A program made the position numbers and the translations under genes. Shown in pieces: positions 24,965 to 35,398 of a DNA stretch of 64,000 bases (its first letter is position 1; each line of letters starts with the position of its first letter). This DNA is from an uncultured Prevotellaceae bacterium (GTDB lineage: Bacteria; Bacteroidota; Bacteroidia; Bacteroidales; Bacteroidaceae): NCBI GenBank assembly GCA_900316685.1, contig ONDS01000005.1, positions 1 to 64,000 of the forward strand, given 5' to 3'. Below the pieces are notes generated by a model. It saw only the letters and a list, made by a program, of their open reading frames with translations, was not told the DNA's origin and ran no database searches.

Positions 24965-26611
24965 ATGAACAGCAAATCATTATTCAAGACCATGGCTCTC
25001 TCGGGCTGTGCCCTGATTGCCATGTCGTGTGCCAAGACGGCGGAACAGACCGACCGGTTGACCACCGTGGGCAATCCCTATCTGCCTCTCTGGGAACATA
25101 TTCCCGACGGCGAACCTTACGTGTTTGAAGATCCCGACCAACCTGGCAAACAGCGGGTCTATATCTATGGGTCGCACGACAGCCGCATCACCGACTACTG
25201 CGGACGCGAACTCGTGGTGTGGTCGGCTCCTGTCGAAGACATGAGCCAATGGCGCTACGACGGCGAGATCCTCAAGGTGGACCGAAACGCCAAGGGCGAA
25301 CCCTTCGACTCGGCGGGTACCGCCGATGTGCTCTTCGCTCCCGACGTGACGCTGGTGACCGCTCCCAATGGCGAAAAGACCTATTACCTCTATCCCAACG
25401 ACCAGGCTGGAGGGCGCAACGGACTGGTGGCGAAGAGCAACCGTCCCAACGGACCTTTCCAGGTGTGCAACTGGAGCAAGGACGACCCTAACAAAAACGA
25501 TGGCGTGTTGGCTTTCGACCCGGCGGTGTTCGTCGATGATGATGGGCGGGTGTATGGCTACTGGGGTTTCGAACGCTCCTATGCGGCGGAACTCGACCCG
25601 GCTACCATGGCTACCGTGAAACCGGGGGCTAAGGTGGTCGAGGATATGGTCTCGGGACGTAAACAACCCGGGCAGTTCCGTTTCTTCGAGGCTTCGTCGA
25701 TCAGGAAGATCAAGGATAAGTATGTGTTCATCTACAGTCGATGGACCAAGGACGGCGAGTTCGGACTCCCGGAGACCAACTACACGCTGGCGTACGCCTA
25801 TAGCGACTCGCCACTCGGGCCATGGACCTACGGCGGTACGCTCATCGACGGGCGTGGGCGTGAAATCAACGAACAGGGCGACACCATCGCCTCGGGCAAT
25901 GTGTCGGGCAATACGCATGGCAGTATCTGCGAAATCAATGGGCAGTGGTACGTGTTCTACCATCGCCAGTCAGGACTCAACGAGTTCGCACGTCAGGCCA
26001 TGGTGGCGCCCATCACGGTCAGCGTGGAACAAGGTGCCGGTGGCAAGGTGACCATCTCCGAGGGCGAGTATAATTCGGAGGGCTTCGCCTTGGGTGGTCT
26101 CAATCCGCTGGAGCGTCATTCGGCGGGTATTGCCTGTTGGTATACCGGCCCGAAGGTGGGCGAACACCAATGGCCCAACAATATCTTCTATGGCTCGTAT
26201 GTGGCGGCATCCTATGGCACCGACGATAAGTTCAAGGCTTCCTACGACCTGCGCAACAACACCAACCAGGTGGTCAACAACACGGATGGCTCCATCGTGG
26301 GGTATAAATATTTCAATTTCGACATGACCAAGGACAAGAAGGATGTGCAGCTGTGTTTGCGCCTCATTCCCGAGGGCTTCGACGCCAAGATACAAGTGAT
26401 GGTCGACAGGCCGTGGACTTCGCAGGGTGGCAAGGTGATAGGCTCCATCGAACTGAAGGCGGACATGCCGAAGACATCCACCGAACTGACCGTCGACCTG
26501 CCTGCCGTGGCTGAACTCACGGGCAAACACGCCCTCTTCTTCGTCTTCTCATCTGCCACGAAGGAGAAGTCGCTCTGCACGCTCGAAGATTTCGTCTTCT
26601 GCGAGCGTTGA
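24965..26611 (+). CDS. GH43-type glycosidase lipoprotein
   Basis: The product has 548 residues. The N-terminus ends in a lipobox-like MSCAK (Cys22), so it is membrane-anchored. The five-bladed propeller shows VYIYGSHDSR, DVLFAPDVTL, LAFDPAVFVDDDGRVYGYWG and RFFEASSIRK, the last carrying the likely acid Glu. HGSICEINGQWYVFYHRQ is a typical late-blade motif. Residues about 400-548 form an added beta-sandwich resembling a CBM6-type module. Such enzymes release arabinose or xylose from arabinoxylan. It is the third gene of the GH2-GH9-GH43 cluster. Confidence 0.87.
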   Translation: MNSKSLFKTMALSGCALIAMSCAKTAEQTDRLTTVGNPYLPLWEHIPDGEPYVFEDPDQPGKQRVYIYGSHDSRITDYCGRELVVWSAPVEDMSQWRYDGEILKVDRNAKGEPFDSAGTADVLFAPDVTLVTAPNGEKTYYLYPNDQAGGRNGLVAKSNRPNGPFQVCNWSKDDPNKNDGVLAFDPAVFVDDDGRVYGYWGFERSYAAELDPATMATVKPGAKVVEDMVSGRKQPGQFRFFEASSIRKIKDKYVFIYSRWTKDGEFGLPETNYTLAYAYSDSPLGPWTYGGTLIDGRGREINEQGDTIASGNVSGNTHGSICEINGQWYVFYHRQSGLNEFARQAMVAPITVSVEQGAGGKVTISEGEYNSEGFALGGLNPLERHSAGIACWYTGPKVGEHQWPNNIFYGSYVAASYGTDDKFKASYDLRNNTNQVVNNTDGSIVGYKYFNFDMTKDKKDVQLCLRLIPEGFDAKIQVMVDRPWTSQGGKVIGSIELKADMPKTSTELTVDLPAVAELTGKHALFFVFSSATKEKSLCTLEDFVFCER

Positions 26612-26659
26612 AAAAATCTTTAAGATTATTGAAAAAAGGGTATGCCGCCCGTTGATGGC

Positions 26660-28321
26660 TTATTGGTATTTGGCTATCAGCGCGGCGGCTTGCTCATTGC
26701 CTTTCTCCTGTGCTTTGCGCAGGTTCTCCAATCCTTCCTTTTTCTGGCCGAGTTGCACCTGGGCAAGGCCTTTCAACAGATAGCCCTCATCATAGTCGGG
26801 GGCCATACGTATGATGGCGTCCGTCGTCTTCAGGGCGTCGTCGAGCTTGTTCACGCGTATCTGTAGGTTGGCCATCTCTGCCAGCAGCATGGGGTCGCCG
26901 GGGGTGAGGATGATGGCGCGCGCTATGTCGTCGAGGGCCTGCTGGAACATGCGGGCTTTCACCTCGCATTGCTCACGTTGGAAGAAGAAATCGGCACCCA
27001 CACGACCCAGCATCAGCGAGTCGTATTGGTTGTAGTCGACCACGGCACGGCGGTATTGCCCTGCCTCGTCGAGGGCGGTGGCCCGGGCAAGGAAATAAGG
27101 GGCGGCATCGGAAGTCAGCGGGGTGCGACAGGTGGCTATGGCACTGTCTAACAGTGCCAGACACTCCTCCTGGGGGGCCTGCAGCCGTTGCTTGCACTGT
27201 GAGGCTTCTAAGAACAGCTCGGGGTTGCGGAAGTTGGTGTTGGTGAGGGCCATGAACTGGTCGTAGGCTCCCTGGAAGTCACCCTGGCTGTAGACGATCT
27301 GGGCTTGTAGATGTTTGTAGAGGGGTAGGGGGTTGATGTCGTGTGCGGCCTTGGCTTCGCTCATCGCCTTGTCGAGGGTCCACTCGGTAAACAGGGTGTC
27401 GCGGCTGAACATCATCTTCTGGTAGATGATGCGGGCGTAGTCGTAATGCGCCTCATCCTTGGGCGTGCATTTGGCGATGGCCGTCTCCATGGTGCGCGCG
27501 GCATCGGCATACTGGCCGTTGTCCACCTGTTGCTGGGCGCGGGCGTTGTAGCCATCCACAGCCGTGGGGAAACGGTTCAGGAACAGGTCCACTACTCGTC
27601 CGTATTTGGTGGGGTTGTCCTGTTGCATCGTAAGCATCATCGACAGCAACGCTTGGTCCTTGTCACTGGGCAAGGCGGCGGGGATGTTGGTGCTGCGGAG
27701 AAGGGGATCGTTGGCGCTGAGCCCGCTCACCTGGAAATCGGCGGCGAAACGCACATCGGTGGCGTGGATGTCGGAGGTGGTCTTCGAGGGCTGCATCAGT
27801 CCTACCACCTGACCGTTGGCATCCACAAACGGACAACTCTCGGTGTTTTCCGGGGCACTGAGCGAGATGACGTAATAGTTGTATTTGTTGGAGAAAGTCT
27901 CCTTCTTCGATACGGTACCTTCCATGGCGTTGCTCTTGCCTTTGGCGAAATCCAGCAACCATACCTTGCCGCCCGACGCCACACCGCCCGTGGAGAGCTT
28001 ACAGCCCGTGGTCTTGCCCGCCACATGGAATTTCACCATGTCGTGAAGGTCGTTGGCCCCGAAGATGTAGTCCACGTCCATTCGCTTGCCGCTGGCATCC
28101 ACCACCACTGCATGGTCGGCACCCGCAAAGGGAGTCCAGGCACTCACGGCGGTTCCTTCGTTGTCGATGAACACTCCTCGTGAGGTGGATAGCAGACTGC
28201 CGTCGGCCTTGAAGGTCGACAGCGTGAAAACTGATTTGCCGGCGTTTTTCACGGCGGCAGGTTGGGCATAGCCAACAAGGCTGATGATAAATAGTTGTAC
28301 AAAAATCAGTATATGTTTCAT
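26660..28321 (-). CDS. Secreted TPR protein with degenerate trypsin-like domain
   Basis: The chosen ATG at 28321 gives signal peptide MKHILIFVQLFIISLVGYAQ; the frame extends 20 codons further upstream without a signal. Residues about 25-200 look like an S1/DegP fold (GVFIDNEGTAVSAW), but the catalytic GxSGG box is replaced by TESCPFVDANGQVVGL, so proteolysis is unlikely. The remainder, to residue 553, is tetratricopeptide repeats (for example DDALKTTDAIIRMAPDYDEGYLLKGLAQVQLG). It is the last gene of the minus-strand porD-recN group. A scaffolding role in the envelope is inferred. Confidence 0.8.
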   Translation of the reverse strand: MKHILIFVQLFIISLVGYAQPAAVKNAGKSVFTLSTFKADGSLLSTSRGVFIDNEGTAVSAWTPFAGADHAVVVDASGKRMDVDYIFGANDLHDMVKFHVAGKTTGCKLSTGGVASGGKVWLLDFAKGKSNAMEGTVSKKETFSNKYNYYVISLSAPENTESCPFVDANGQVVGLMQPSKTTSDIHATDVRFAADFQVSGLSANDPLLRSTNIPAALPSDKDQALLSMMLTMQQDNPTKYGRVVDLFLNRFPTAVDGYNARAQQQVDNGQYADAARTMETAIAKCTPKDEAHYDYARIIYQKMMFSRDTLFTEWTLDKAMSEAKAAHDINPLPLYKHLQAQIVYSQGDFQGAYDQFMALTNTNFRNPELFLEASQCKQRLQAPQEECLALLDSAIATCRTPLTSDAAPYFLARATALDEAGQYRRAVVDYNQYDSLMLGRVGADFFFQREQCEVKARMFQQALDDIARAIILTPGDPMLLAEMANLQIRVNKLDDALKTTDAIIRMAPDYDEGYLLKGLAQVQLGQKKEGLENLRKAQEKGNEQAAALIAKYQ

Positions 28322-28435
28322 ATCGTTGATAATCGTCCCACTCCCATCGCCCAAGTAAGGGCAGTGTAAACAGCAGGCCATCTTTCTTAATTCTTAACTC
28401 TTAATTCTTAACTCTTAACTCTTAACTCTCACCTC

Positions 28436-30097
28436 TCACTTTTTACCTCTTAACAACTCCTTGGCGTTGTTGAGGGCGGCGTCGCTCACATCGTTGCCAC
28501 TGAGCATCTGGGCTATCTCACCCACACGCTCGTCGTCGGTCAACCGTTTCATGTGGCTGATGGTGCCCTGTTCGCCTTCTTCCTTGTAGACTTTATAGTG
28601 GTGGGTGCCCGAGGCGGCTATCTGGGGCAGGTGGGTGATGCTGATCACCTGGCGTTCCTGCTGTCCCATCTCATGCATGATGCGAGCCATCTGTTCGGCT
28701 ATCTTGCCACTCACACCCGTGTCTATCTCATCGAAGATAATGGTGGGCAATTTCACCGCACCGCTGATCATCGCTTTCAGCGAGAGCATCACACGGGCTA
28801 TCTCGCCGCCCGAGGCCACTTGTGAGATGGGCTGCATCGGGGTGCTCGTGTTGGCACTGAACAAGAAGGATATCTTGTCCTTGCCGTCGGGTCCCAATGC
28901 TTTCTCTTCCATCGACACCTTGAAGCGCACATGGGGCATGCCTAAGGGAACGAGGCGCTCACACATCTCATGCTCCACCTGATGGGCGGCTTCCACACGC
29001 AGGGTGGTCAGTTGCCATGCCACACTCTCACAGCGGGTCTTCAGCTCTGCCACCTTCTCCTCCTGTTCCTTCAGCAACTCGTCGCTATGGTCGATGCGGT
29101 TCAACTGCTCCTCCAACCGCGACTGTATTTGCAACAGCGAGGCGATATCTTCCACATGGTGTTTCTTCTCCATGTGATAGATAAGGTCGAGGCGCTCGTT
29201 CACACGCTCCAGCTCCTGGGGGTCGAAGTCCACATCCTCGGTATGGCTGTCCACCTCGCCGGCGATGTCCTTCAGCTCGATATGACTGCTGTCCACCCGT
29301 TCTGCCAGTTCGGCGGCAGGCGGAAACACTTGTTCGATGGCATGCAGGGCATGGGCCACGCTGCGCAGGCGTTGCAAGATGCCGTCATCGCCGTCGAGCA
29401 ACTGGCTGGCCTGATACAGACCGCTCTTGATGTCTTCGGCGTGGGTCATCGTCTCGCTGGTCCGTTCCAACTCTTCCTGTTCGCCGTCGGTGAATTGTGC
29501 CTGTTGCAATTCCTGCAACTGATAACGGAGAAAATCCTCGTTGTCGAGGCGTTGCGATATGTTGTCGCGCAACTCCTCCAGTTCCTTCGCCGCCTTTTGG
29601 TATTCACCGTACAGCGAGCGATACTCCTGTAGGGGCTTTTTGTCGGTGGTGAGGATATCCACCACACCTAATTGGAAATCCTCTTTCTTCAGCAGCAGGT
29701 TCTGGTGCTGGCTGTGGATGTCCATCAGTTGGTCGCCCAACTCACGCAGGGTGCCCAGTGCCACAGGGCGGTCGTTGATGAACGCGCGACTCTTGCCCGA
29801 GGCGTTCAGCTCGCGCCGGAGGATGGTATCGTTGCCATCATAGTCGAGGTCGTTGTCTTCAAAGAAGGGAGCCAATCCGTAACGGCTCAGGTCGAAGTGG
29901 GCTTCTATCACGCATCGTTCCCTACCGCTCTTCACACTCTTGGCGTCGGCTCGCTGGCCGAGCAACATGCCGATGGCTCCCAGGATGATGCTCTTGCCGG
30001 CACCTGTCTCACCGGTGATGACGGAGAACCCGGCATCGAAGGTGATGTCGAGCTCGTCAATCAATGTGAAGTTCTTGATATATAGTCGTTTTAACAT
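28436..30097 (-). CDS. recN: DNA repair protein RecN
   Basis: The product has 553 residues. The SMC-like ATPase begins MLKRLYIKNFTLIDELDITF with Walker A GETGAGKS at residues 29-36. A QxxH-type motif (DIHSQHQNLLL) follows, then a long coiled coil (about 155-365), the signature ASGGEIARVMLSLK and Walker B PTIIFDEIDTGVSG. RecN acts in recombinational repair of double-strand breaks, in the cytoplasm. The length is normal. Neighbourhood with porD is usual in Bacteroidota. Confidence 0.97.
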   Translation of the reverse strand: MLKRLYIKNFTLIDELDITFDAGFSVITGETGAGKSIILGAIGMLLGQRADAKSVKSGRERCVIEAHFDLSRYGLAPFFEDNDLDYDGNDTILRRELNASGKSRAFINDRPVALGTLRELGDQLMDIHSQHQNLLLKKEDFQLGVVDILTTDKKPLQEYRSLYGEYQKAAKELEELRDNISQRLDNEDFLRYQLQELQQAQFTDGEQEELERTSETMTHAEDIKSGLYQASQLLDGDDGILQRLRSVAHALHAIEQVFPPAAELAERVDSSHIELKDIAGEVDSHTEDVDFDPQELERVNERLDLIYHMEKKHHVEDIASLLQIQSRLEEQLNRIDHSDELLKEQEEKVAELKTRCESVAWQLTTLRVEAAHQVEHEMCERLVPLGMPHVRFKVSMEEKALGPDGKDKISFLFSANTSTPMQPISQVASGGEIARVMLSLKAMISGAVKLPTIIFDEIDTGVSGKIAEQMARIMHEMGQQERQVISITHLPQIAASGTHHYKVYKEEGEQGTISHMKRLTDDERVGEIAQMLSGNDVSDAALNNAKELLRGKK

Positions 30098-30101
30098 TGT
30101 A

Positions 30102-30210
<109 letters not shown>

Positions 30211-30271
30211 AATTCATAATTCCTTCATCGCCGTAGGCGACCATTCAACATTCAAAACTCAACATTCAACA

Positions 30272-31177
30272 TTACTCTTTAATCTTCTCCCATGTGTTGT
30301 TTTGCGAGGCATTGATGCTGAAGAGGATGTCGTAGGCCGACTCTTTCTCTTTTTGTGTGCCTTTCCCCTTGTAGATGTTGGCCAACTCTTCTTTCTTGTA
30401 ATCAGTCCAGATCTGTGGCAACATGCTCAGCGGCTTGTTCTCGTGGCATTTCTTCAAGTCTTCTTCCAAAGCCGTGGTGATGGCGGTGCGACCACGGTCG
30501 GCATTGTTGGCCATCTCGTCCAATCCCTTGCGGTAGTAGTCGTATTGCAACTGGCGGAAGGGAACCATGCCACCGTCTAAGTAGTCGTTGATGATGGCGA
30601 AACGGTTGCGGTCGTTGTCGAAGGCTTTCCAACCGGGGAAGTCGAGGTTCTGGGCATTGTTGGCCAGGTTCATGCAGCGCTGCAGCACATCCTCACCACC
30701 CATGGGTGAGAACGAGTCGAGGTCCAACCCGATGATGAGGTAAGCGTAATAGGCGATAAGGGCGGTCAACTGGTTGTCGATCATCTCCTCGTTGAACTCC
30801 AGTTGGTCGAATTGTGAGAACTGGAAACTGAAGTCATTGTCCTTGTTGTTGTACAGCGTGGTGGTGTACGATGAGTTGTACACGGGGCGGTTGGCTTGTA
30901 TCATTGCCGTGGCGGTGACCACGTTGGTCGACACATCATATTTGGTCACGGTGATGTTGAAGTTGCACGCGATGCGTTCGTTCTTCTGGAACTGCAGGTT
31001 GGTCCACTGCCTGTCATTGATGAACTGCTCCAGTGTCTCCTTCAACGATTCAAACACACTCACGTCAGTGCCCTGCACCTGTTGGTGGTTGATGGTCACC
31101 TTGGCCTGCAGCTCCTGACCATGGGCGGCACACGCCATGGCAACCAGGAAAAACAGTATGGGGAAGAATCTTTTCAT
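30272..31177 (-). CDS. porD: DUF4835 protein, type IX secretion PorD
   Basis: The product has 301 residues with signal peptide MKRFFPILFFLVAMACAAHGQ followed by ELQAKVTINHQQVQG, the highly characteristic start of DUF4835 proteins. GLDLDSFSPMGGEDVLQ and AFDNDRNRFAIINDYLDG are further family landmarks. DUF4835 has been equated with PorD, a component linked to the type IX secretion system of Bacteroidota. Several proteins in this window end in type IX sorting-type tails, which fits. The gene is usually next to recN, as here. A -7 box (TAATTTTG on the minus strand, 31200-31207) lies just upstream. Confidence 0.85.
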   Translation of the reverse strand: MKRFFPILFFLVAMACAAHGQELQAKVTINHQQVQGTDVSVFESLKETLEQFINDRQWTNLQFQKNERIACNFNITVTKYDVSTNVVTATAMIQANRPVYNSSYTTTLYNNKDNDFSFQFSQFDQLEFNEEMIDNQLTALIAYYAYLIIGLDLDSFSPMGGEDVLQRCMNLANNAQNLDFPGWKAFDNDRNRFAIINDYLDGGMVPFRQLQYDYYRKGLDEMANNADRGRTAITTALEEDLKKCHENKPLSMLPQIWTDYKKEELANIYKGKGTQKEKESAYDILFSINASQNNTWEKIKE

Positions 31178-31280
31178 GTCTATTTCAGCTTTAATTCTGC
31201 AAAATTAACCCTTTATCATCAAATAACGACACTTTCCTCTTTAAAAAAAGTAAAAATCAGGTGAGCGCAACATGGTAATG

Positions 31281-31358
31281 TCCTTTATCTCCCTTTATCT
31301 TCCTCTACCTTCCTTTATCTCCCTTTATCTTCCTCTACCTTCCTTTATCTCCCTTTAT
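31281..31358. repeat. 30-bp pyrimidine-rich tandem repeat
   Basis: The unit TCCTTTATCTCCCTTTATCT plus TCCTCTACCT repeats at 31281, 31311 and (partial) 31341. It lies between porD and the GH5 gene. Similar TATCTTCC blocks occur at 16016-16040. Confidence 0.85.
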
Positions 31359-31466
31359 AAAAAAACACCCCTCAAAAAAATAGTATTGTAAACTGTTAAT
31401 AAAGTACCTATGTTTCTGAAAAAAATGTATTTATTTTGCACCATATTAAATCATTACCTTGACAAT

Positions 31467-32777
31467 ATGAAAAAAATCCTGCTTACATTGGCTCTTTTTA
31501 TTCCTATTCTCTACAGCTGTGCCGGCGGAGGCGAAATACAAAGCGACAACACTTTCGTGCAAGTGAAAGACGGACATTTCGTCAAGAACGGAAAACCTTA
31601 TTATTATGTGGGCACCAACTTCTGGTATGGGGCCATACTCGGTTCTGAAGGGCAGGGTGGCGACCGTCAGCGTCTGTGCCGCGAGCTCGACAAGATGAAA
31701 GAGATGGGCATCGACAACCTGCGCATCCTCGTGGGGTCTGATGGCCAAAGAGGGGTGACCACGAAGGTGGAACCCACCTTGCAGGTGGAACCCGGCGTTT
31801 ACAACGACACCATCCTTGCCGGACTCGACTATCTGCTCATGGAGATGGGCAAGCGTGATATGGTGGCGGTGCTCTATCTCAACAACTCCTGGGAGTGGAG
31901 TGGGGGCTATGGCTTCTACCTCGAACATGCCGGAGCGGGAAAGGCCCCGCGTCCCAACGAGGATGGCTATCCCGCCTACATGAACTTCGTGGCGCAGTAT
32001 GCGAGCAACCAGAAGGCGCATGAACTGTTCTACGACTATGTGCGGTTCATCCTGGGCCGCACCAACCAATACACCAACGTCAAGTATATCGACGACCCGG
32101 CTATCATGTCGTGGCAGATAGGCAACGAGCCGAGGGCTTTCAGCAAGGAAGCACTGCCCGACTTCGAGAAATGGCTCGCCGAGGCGGCGGCACTCATCCG
32201 CAGTCTCGATCCCAACCATCTCATCTCCGTAGGCAGCGAGGGCTCATGGGGCTGCGAAAACGATATCGAGTCGTACGAACGGATATGTGCCGACAAGAAT
32301 ATAGACTACTGCAACGTACACCTCTGGCCCTACAACTGGTCGTGGGCAAGAAAAGACCATCTGGTGGAAGACCTTGACACCAGTTGCGTCAATACGAAGA
32401 AATATATCGACGAGCATCTTGCCGTGTGCGCACGTGTCAAGAAACCGTTGGTGATGGAGGAGTTCGGCTATCCGCGTGATGGATTCTCCTTCTCGCTCGA
32501 TTCCTCCACCAAGGGGCGCGACGGTTACTACCGTTTCGTCTTCTCGCTCGTAGGCGACAATGCCGAAAGCGGTGGCTATTTCGCTGGCTGCAACTTCTGG
32601 GGATGGGGCGGTTTCGCACAGCCCAAGCATGAGCAATGGCAGGTGGGCGACGACTATACCGGCGACCCGGCGCAGGAGGCGCAGGGACTGAACTCGGTAT
32701 TCGCCAGCGACTCATCGACGCTCCAGGTGGTCAAGGCCGAGGTAGACCGTATGGCCAACATCGGCAAGAAGAAATGA
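31467..32777 (+). CDS. GH5 endo-beta-1,4-mannanase lipoprotein
   Basis: The start at 31467 (MKKILLTLALFIPILYSCAGGG) gives a lipobox with Cys18 and a glycine-rich surface-export-like tail; the open frame begins 19 codons earlier but that lacks a signal. The mature enzyme is a GH5 subfamily 7-type mannanase: VKDGHFVKNGKPYYYVGTNFWYG at the start of the barrel, acid/base Glu in IMSWQIGNEPR and nucleophile Glu in KPLVMEEFGYPRD. The protein has 436 residues. It opens the mannan cluster that continues with CE7, GH26, GH130, GPH transporter and epimerase genes. Confidence 0.92.
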   Translation: MKKILLTLALFIPILYSCAGGGEIQSDNTFVQVKDGHFVKNGKPYYYVGTNFWYGAILGSEGQGGDRQRLCRELDKMKEMGIDNLRILVGSDGQRGVTTKVEPTLQVEPGVYNDTILAGLDYLLMEMGKRDMVAVLYLNNSWEWSGGYGFYLEHAGAGKAPRPNEDGYPAYMNFVAQYASNQKAHELFYDYVRFILGRTNQYTNVKYIDDPAIMSWQIGNEPRAFSKEALPDFEKWLAEAAALIRSLDPNHLISVGSEGSWGCENDIESYERICADKNIDYCNVHLWPYNWSWARKDHLVEDLDTSCVNTKKYIDEHLAVCARVKKPLVMEEFGYPRDGFSFSLDSSTKGRDGYYRFVFSLVGDNAESGGYFAGCNFWGWGGFAQPKHEQWQVGDDYTGDPAQEAQGLNSVFASDSSTLQVVKAEVDRMANIGKKK

Positions 32778-32880
32778 GAAATACGAAATAGGTACAATCA
32801 ACACATACCTTAATATATAATTATCCCACTTTAATATCCATCATTCTAACAAACAATTTACATCATTCTGACAAAGCATT

Positions 32881-34161
32881 ATGAGAAGATTATTTTTCCT
32901 TGGCATCACATTGCTGGTAGCCCTGTTGGCACAGGCTCAGATACGGGGCAACAACATCGTGGTTACCGTCACGCCCAACCATCAAGACTGGAACTACCGG
33001 GTGGGCGAAAAGGCACAGTTCGTGGTCAACGTGCGTAAGTCGGGCACGCTGCTCGACAATGTGAAGGTCGACTACGAGGCGGGGCCGGTGATGTATCCTG
33101 ATGTGAAGAAAGAGAATGTGACGCTCAAGGACGGGTCGATGAGCTGGACGGGTGCCATGACCACCCCCGGCTTCTACCGCCTGCGCGTGGTGGCTCATGT
33201 CGACAGCAAGGATTACGAAGGTAGCTGCACGGCGGCTTTCTCGCCCGAGCAACTGCAACCCGCCACGAAGTGTCCGGCTGATTTCGACGAGTTCTGGAGC
33301 CGGGCGCTCAGCGAGGCCAGGCAGTGGCCGCTCGACGCCCATCGTGAGTTGCTGCCCGAGAGATGCACCGACGAGGTGAACGTCTATGAGGTGAACTTCA
33401 CCAACAACCGTCAGGGCAGCCGTATCTACGGCATCCTCTGTGTGCCCGTCAAGGAAGGGAAGTATCCTGCCCTGCTACGCGTGCCGGGCGCCGGCTGCCG
33501 ACCCTACGGGGGAGATGTGTGGACGGCATCGCAAGGAGCCATCACCTTGGAGATAGGCATCCATGGCATACCCGTCACCATGCCGCAGAAAGTGTATGAT
33601 AACTTGCACAATGGAGCCCTCGATGGCTATTGGCAGACAAATCTCGATGAGCCCGAGCGCAACTACTACCGCCATGTCGTGACAGGCGCGGTGCGGGCCG
33701 TCGACTATATCGCGTCGCTGCCGCAGTGGAACGGTCAGCAACTGGGTGTGACGGGTTCCTCGCAAGGGGGCTTCCTCTCACTCGCCGTGGCGGCACTCGA
33801 CCGCCGTGTCACATTCATGGGTGCCGTGCATGATGCCATGTGCGACTATGAGTCGGCTCTCAAGGGGGTGGCATGCGGATGGCCTCATTACTTCTACGGA
33901 CAGAAAAATCCCGACATGAAGAAAGTGGAGGGCGCGCGTTATTACGACGGTGTCAACTTCGCACGGCGTATCACTTGTCCCTCGTGGTTCTCCTTCGGAT
34001 ACAATGACGATGTGGTGCCGCCCACCTCGGCCTACGCCACCTATAACGTGGTGACGGCGCCCAAGACATTGAGCGTCTACCAGCTCACCGCACATTTCTG
34101 GTATCAGGAACAATGGGATGAGTGGGAAAACTGGCTCCTCCAACAGATGAAACTGAGATGA
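32881..34161 (+). CDS. CE7-type acetyl (xylan/mannan) esterase
   Basis: The product has 426 residues with signal peptide MRRLFFLGITLLVALLAQA. An N-terminal beta-sandwich of about 120 residues precedes the alpha/beta-hydrolase. The nucleophile Ser is in GVTGSSQGGFLSLA, the Asp in GYNDDVVPPTSA and the His in LTAHFWYQE. Members of this family (AXE1) remove acetyl groups from plant polysaccharides or oligosaccharides. Placement between two mannanases points to deacetylation of acetylated (galacto)glucomannan. It lies 103 bases after the GH5 gene. Confidence 0.88.
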   Translation: MRRLFFLGITLLVALLAQAQIRGNNIVVTVTPNHQDWNYRVGEKAQFVVNVRKSGTLLDNVKVDYEAGPVMYPDVKKENVTLKDGSMSWTGAMTTPGFYRLRVVAHVDSKDYEGSCTAAFSPEQLQPATKCPADFDEFWSRALSEARQWPLDAHRELLPERCTDEVNVYEVNFTNNRQGSRIYGILCVPVKEGKYPALLRVPGAGCRPYGGDVWTASQGAITLEIGIHGIPVTMPQKVYDNLHNGALDGYWQTNLDEPERNYYRHVVTGAVRAVDYIASLPQWNGQQLGVTGSSQGGFLSLAVAALDRRVTFMGAVHDAMCDYESALKGVACGWPHYFYGQKNPDMKKVEGARYYDGVNFARRITCPSWFSFGYNDDVVPPTSAYATYNVVTAPKTLSVYQLTAHFWYQEQWDEWENWLLQQMKLR

Positions 34162-34260
34162 GAAAGAAGTGAGGGGTAAATGGTGAGGGGTGAGAGAATA
34201 GTCAGCTGGCGAATTTCATCAATCATCATTCATGACAAGTAACAATCAAACCGTCCAACA

Positions 34261-35343
34261 ATGAAAAAAAAATTTTATGCCATGGCTCTCGCAGCTATCG
34301 CCTTCGTGGCTTGTTCCACACCCAAACAGGGAAACGACGCCACACTCGCCGAACAACTTAACCAACGACTCGACTCCATCCACAAGAAAGGATATATGGC
34401 GGGTCATGAGGATGCTACCATGTATGGCGTGACATGGGAATGGGATGCCGACAAATGCGATATCCTCTCCGTCACGGGCGACTATCCCGCGGTCATGGGT
34501 TTCGACCTCGGGGGAATAGAGATGGGCGATGCCAAAAATCTCGACAGTGTGCCCTTCACCCGTATACACGACGAGATCGTCAAGCATCATAAGAATGGTG
34601 GCATCGTCACCATCAGTTGGCATCCGCGCAACCCGCTCACCGGGGGCACGGCATGGGATGTGAAAGACTCCACCGTGGTGAAGAACATCCTGCCGGGTGG
34701 TTCGCAGCATGAGAAATTCCAACAGTGGATGACTCGCGTGGGCGATTTCCTCAAATCACTGAAAACCGAGGAAGGCACACCCGTGCCTGTCATCTTCCGC
34801 CCCTGGCACGAAAACAACGGCTCATGGTTCTGGTGGGGACACGATCTTTGTTCCGACAACGAATACAAGCAGTTGTGGAATATGCTTCAGGATTATCTCA
34901 ATGGCCAGGGACTCGACAACCTGCTCTGGAGCTATTCGCCCAACCTCGACGGCAAATGGGATGAGGCACGGTATATGCAACGTTATCCCGGCAACGACCG
35001 CGTGCAACTCATCGGCGAGGATGCCTACCAATGGGGCACCGAAGAGGATTTCAAGACACAACTCACCGCCGACCTCGACTTCGTGAGCGCCTTCGCCAAG
35101 AAAAACGGAAAACTGTTCGCCATGACCGAATGTGGCATGAAGAACATGCCCGACTCCACATGGTGGACACGGGTGCTCAAACCCATCATGGATAAGTATG
35201 AGATATGCTACTTCCTATTATGGCGCAACTATAAGGAGGAATATTTCGGACCCTCTCCCGAACTGCCGTGCGCCGCTGATTATAAACGGCTCTACGAGGC
35301 ACAGAACACCCTCTTCCTGCGCGACATACAAGATATCAAATAA
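34261..35343 (+). CDS. GH26 beta-mannanase lipoprotein
   Basis: The product has 360 residues. MKKKFYAMALAAIAFVACST carries a lipobox with Cys18. The GH26 barrel shows GFDLGGIE, VTISWHPRNPLTGG, the acid/base Glu in FRPWHENNGSWFWWG (about residue 183) and the nucleophile Glu in FAMTECGMKN (about 290). The family hydrolyses beta-1,4-mannan, often releasing mannobiose or mannosylglucose. It precedes the GH130 phosphorylase by 55 bases, matching known Bacteroides mannan operons in which GH26, epimerase, transporter and GH130 cooperate. Confidence 0.94.
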   Translation: MKKKFYAMALAAIAFVACSTPKQGNDATLAEQLNQRLDSIHKKGYMAGHEDATMYGVTWEWDADKCDILSVTGDYPAVMGFDLGGIEMGDAKNLDSVPFTRIHDEIVKHHKNGGIVTISWHPRNPLTGGTAWDVKDSTVVKNILPGGSQHEKFQQWMTRVGDFLKSLKTEEGTPVPVIFRPWHENNGSWFWWGHDLCSDNEYKQLWNMLQDYLNGQGLDNLLWSYSPNLDGKWDEARYMQRYPGNDRVQLIGEDAYQWGTEEDFKTQLTADLDFVSAFAKKNGKLFAMTECGMKNMPDSTWWTRVLKPIMDKYEICYFLLWRNYKEEYFGPSPELPCAADYKRLYEAQNTLFLRDIQDIK

Positions 35344-35398
35344 GCGGAGGACATATAAATAGCGAAAAAGAACAATATCCTAAAAAACCAAAACAACC

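Noticed and set aside
26660-28321. Active DegP/HtrA-type protease
   Set aside because: The GxSGG catalytic box is missing and most of the protein is TPR.
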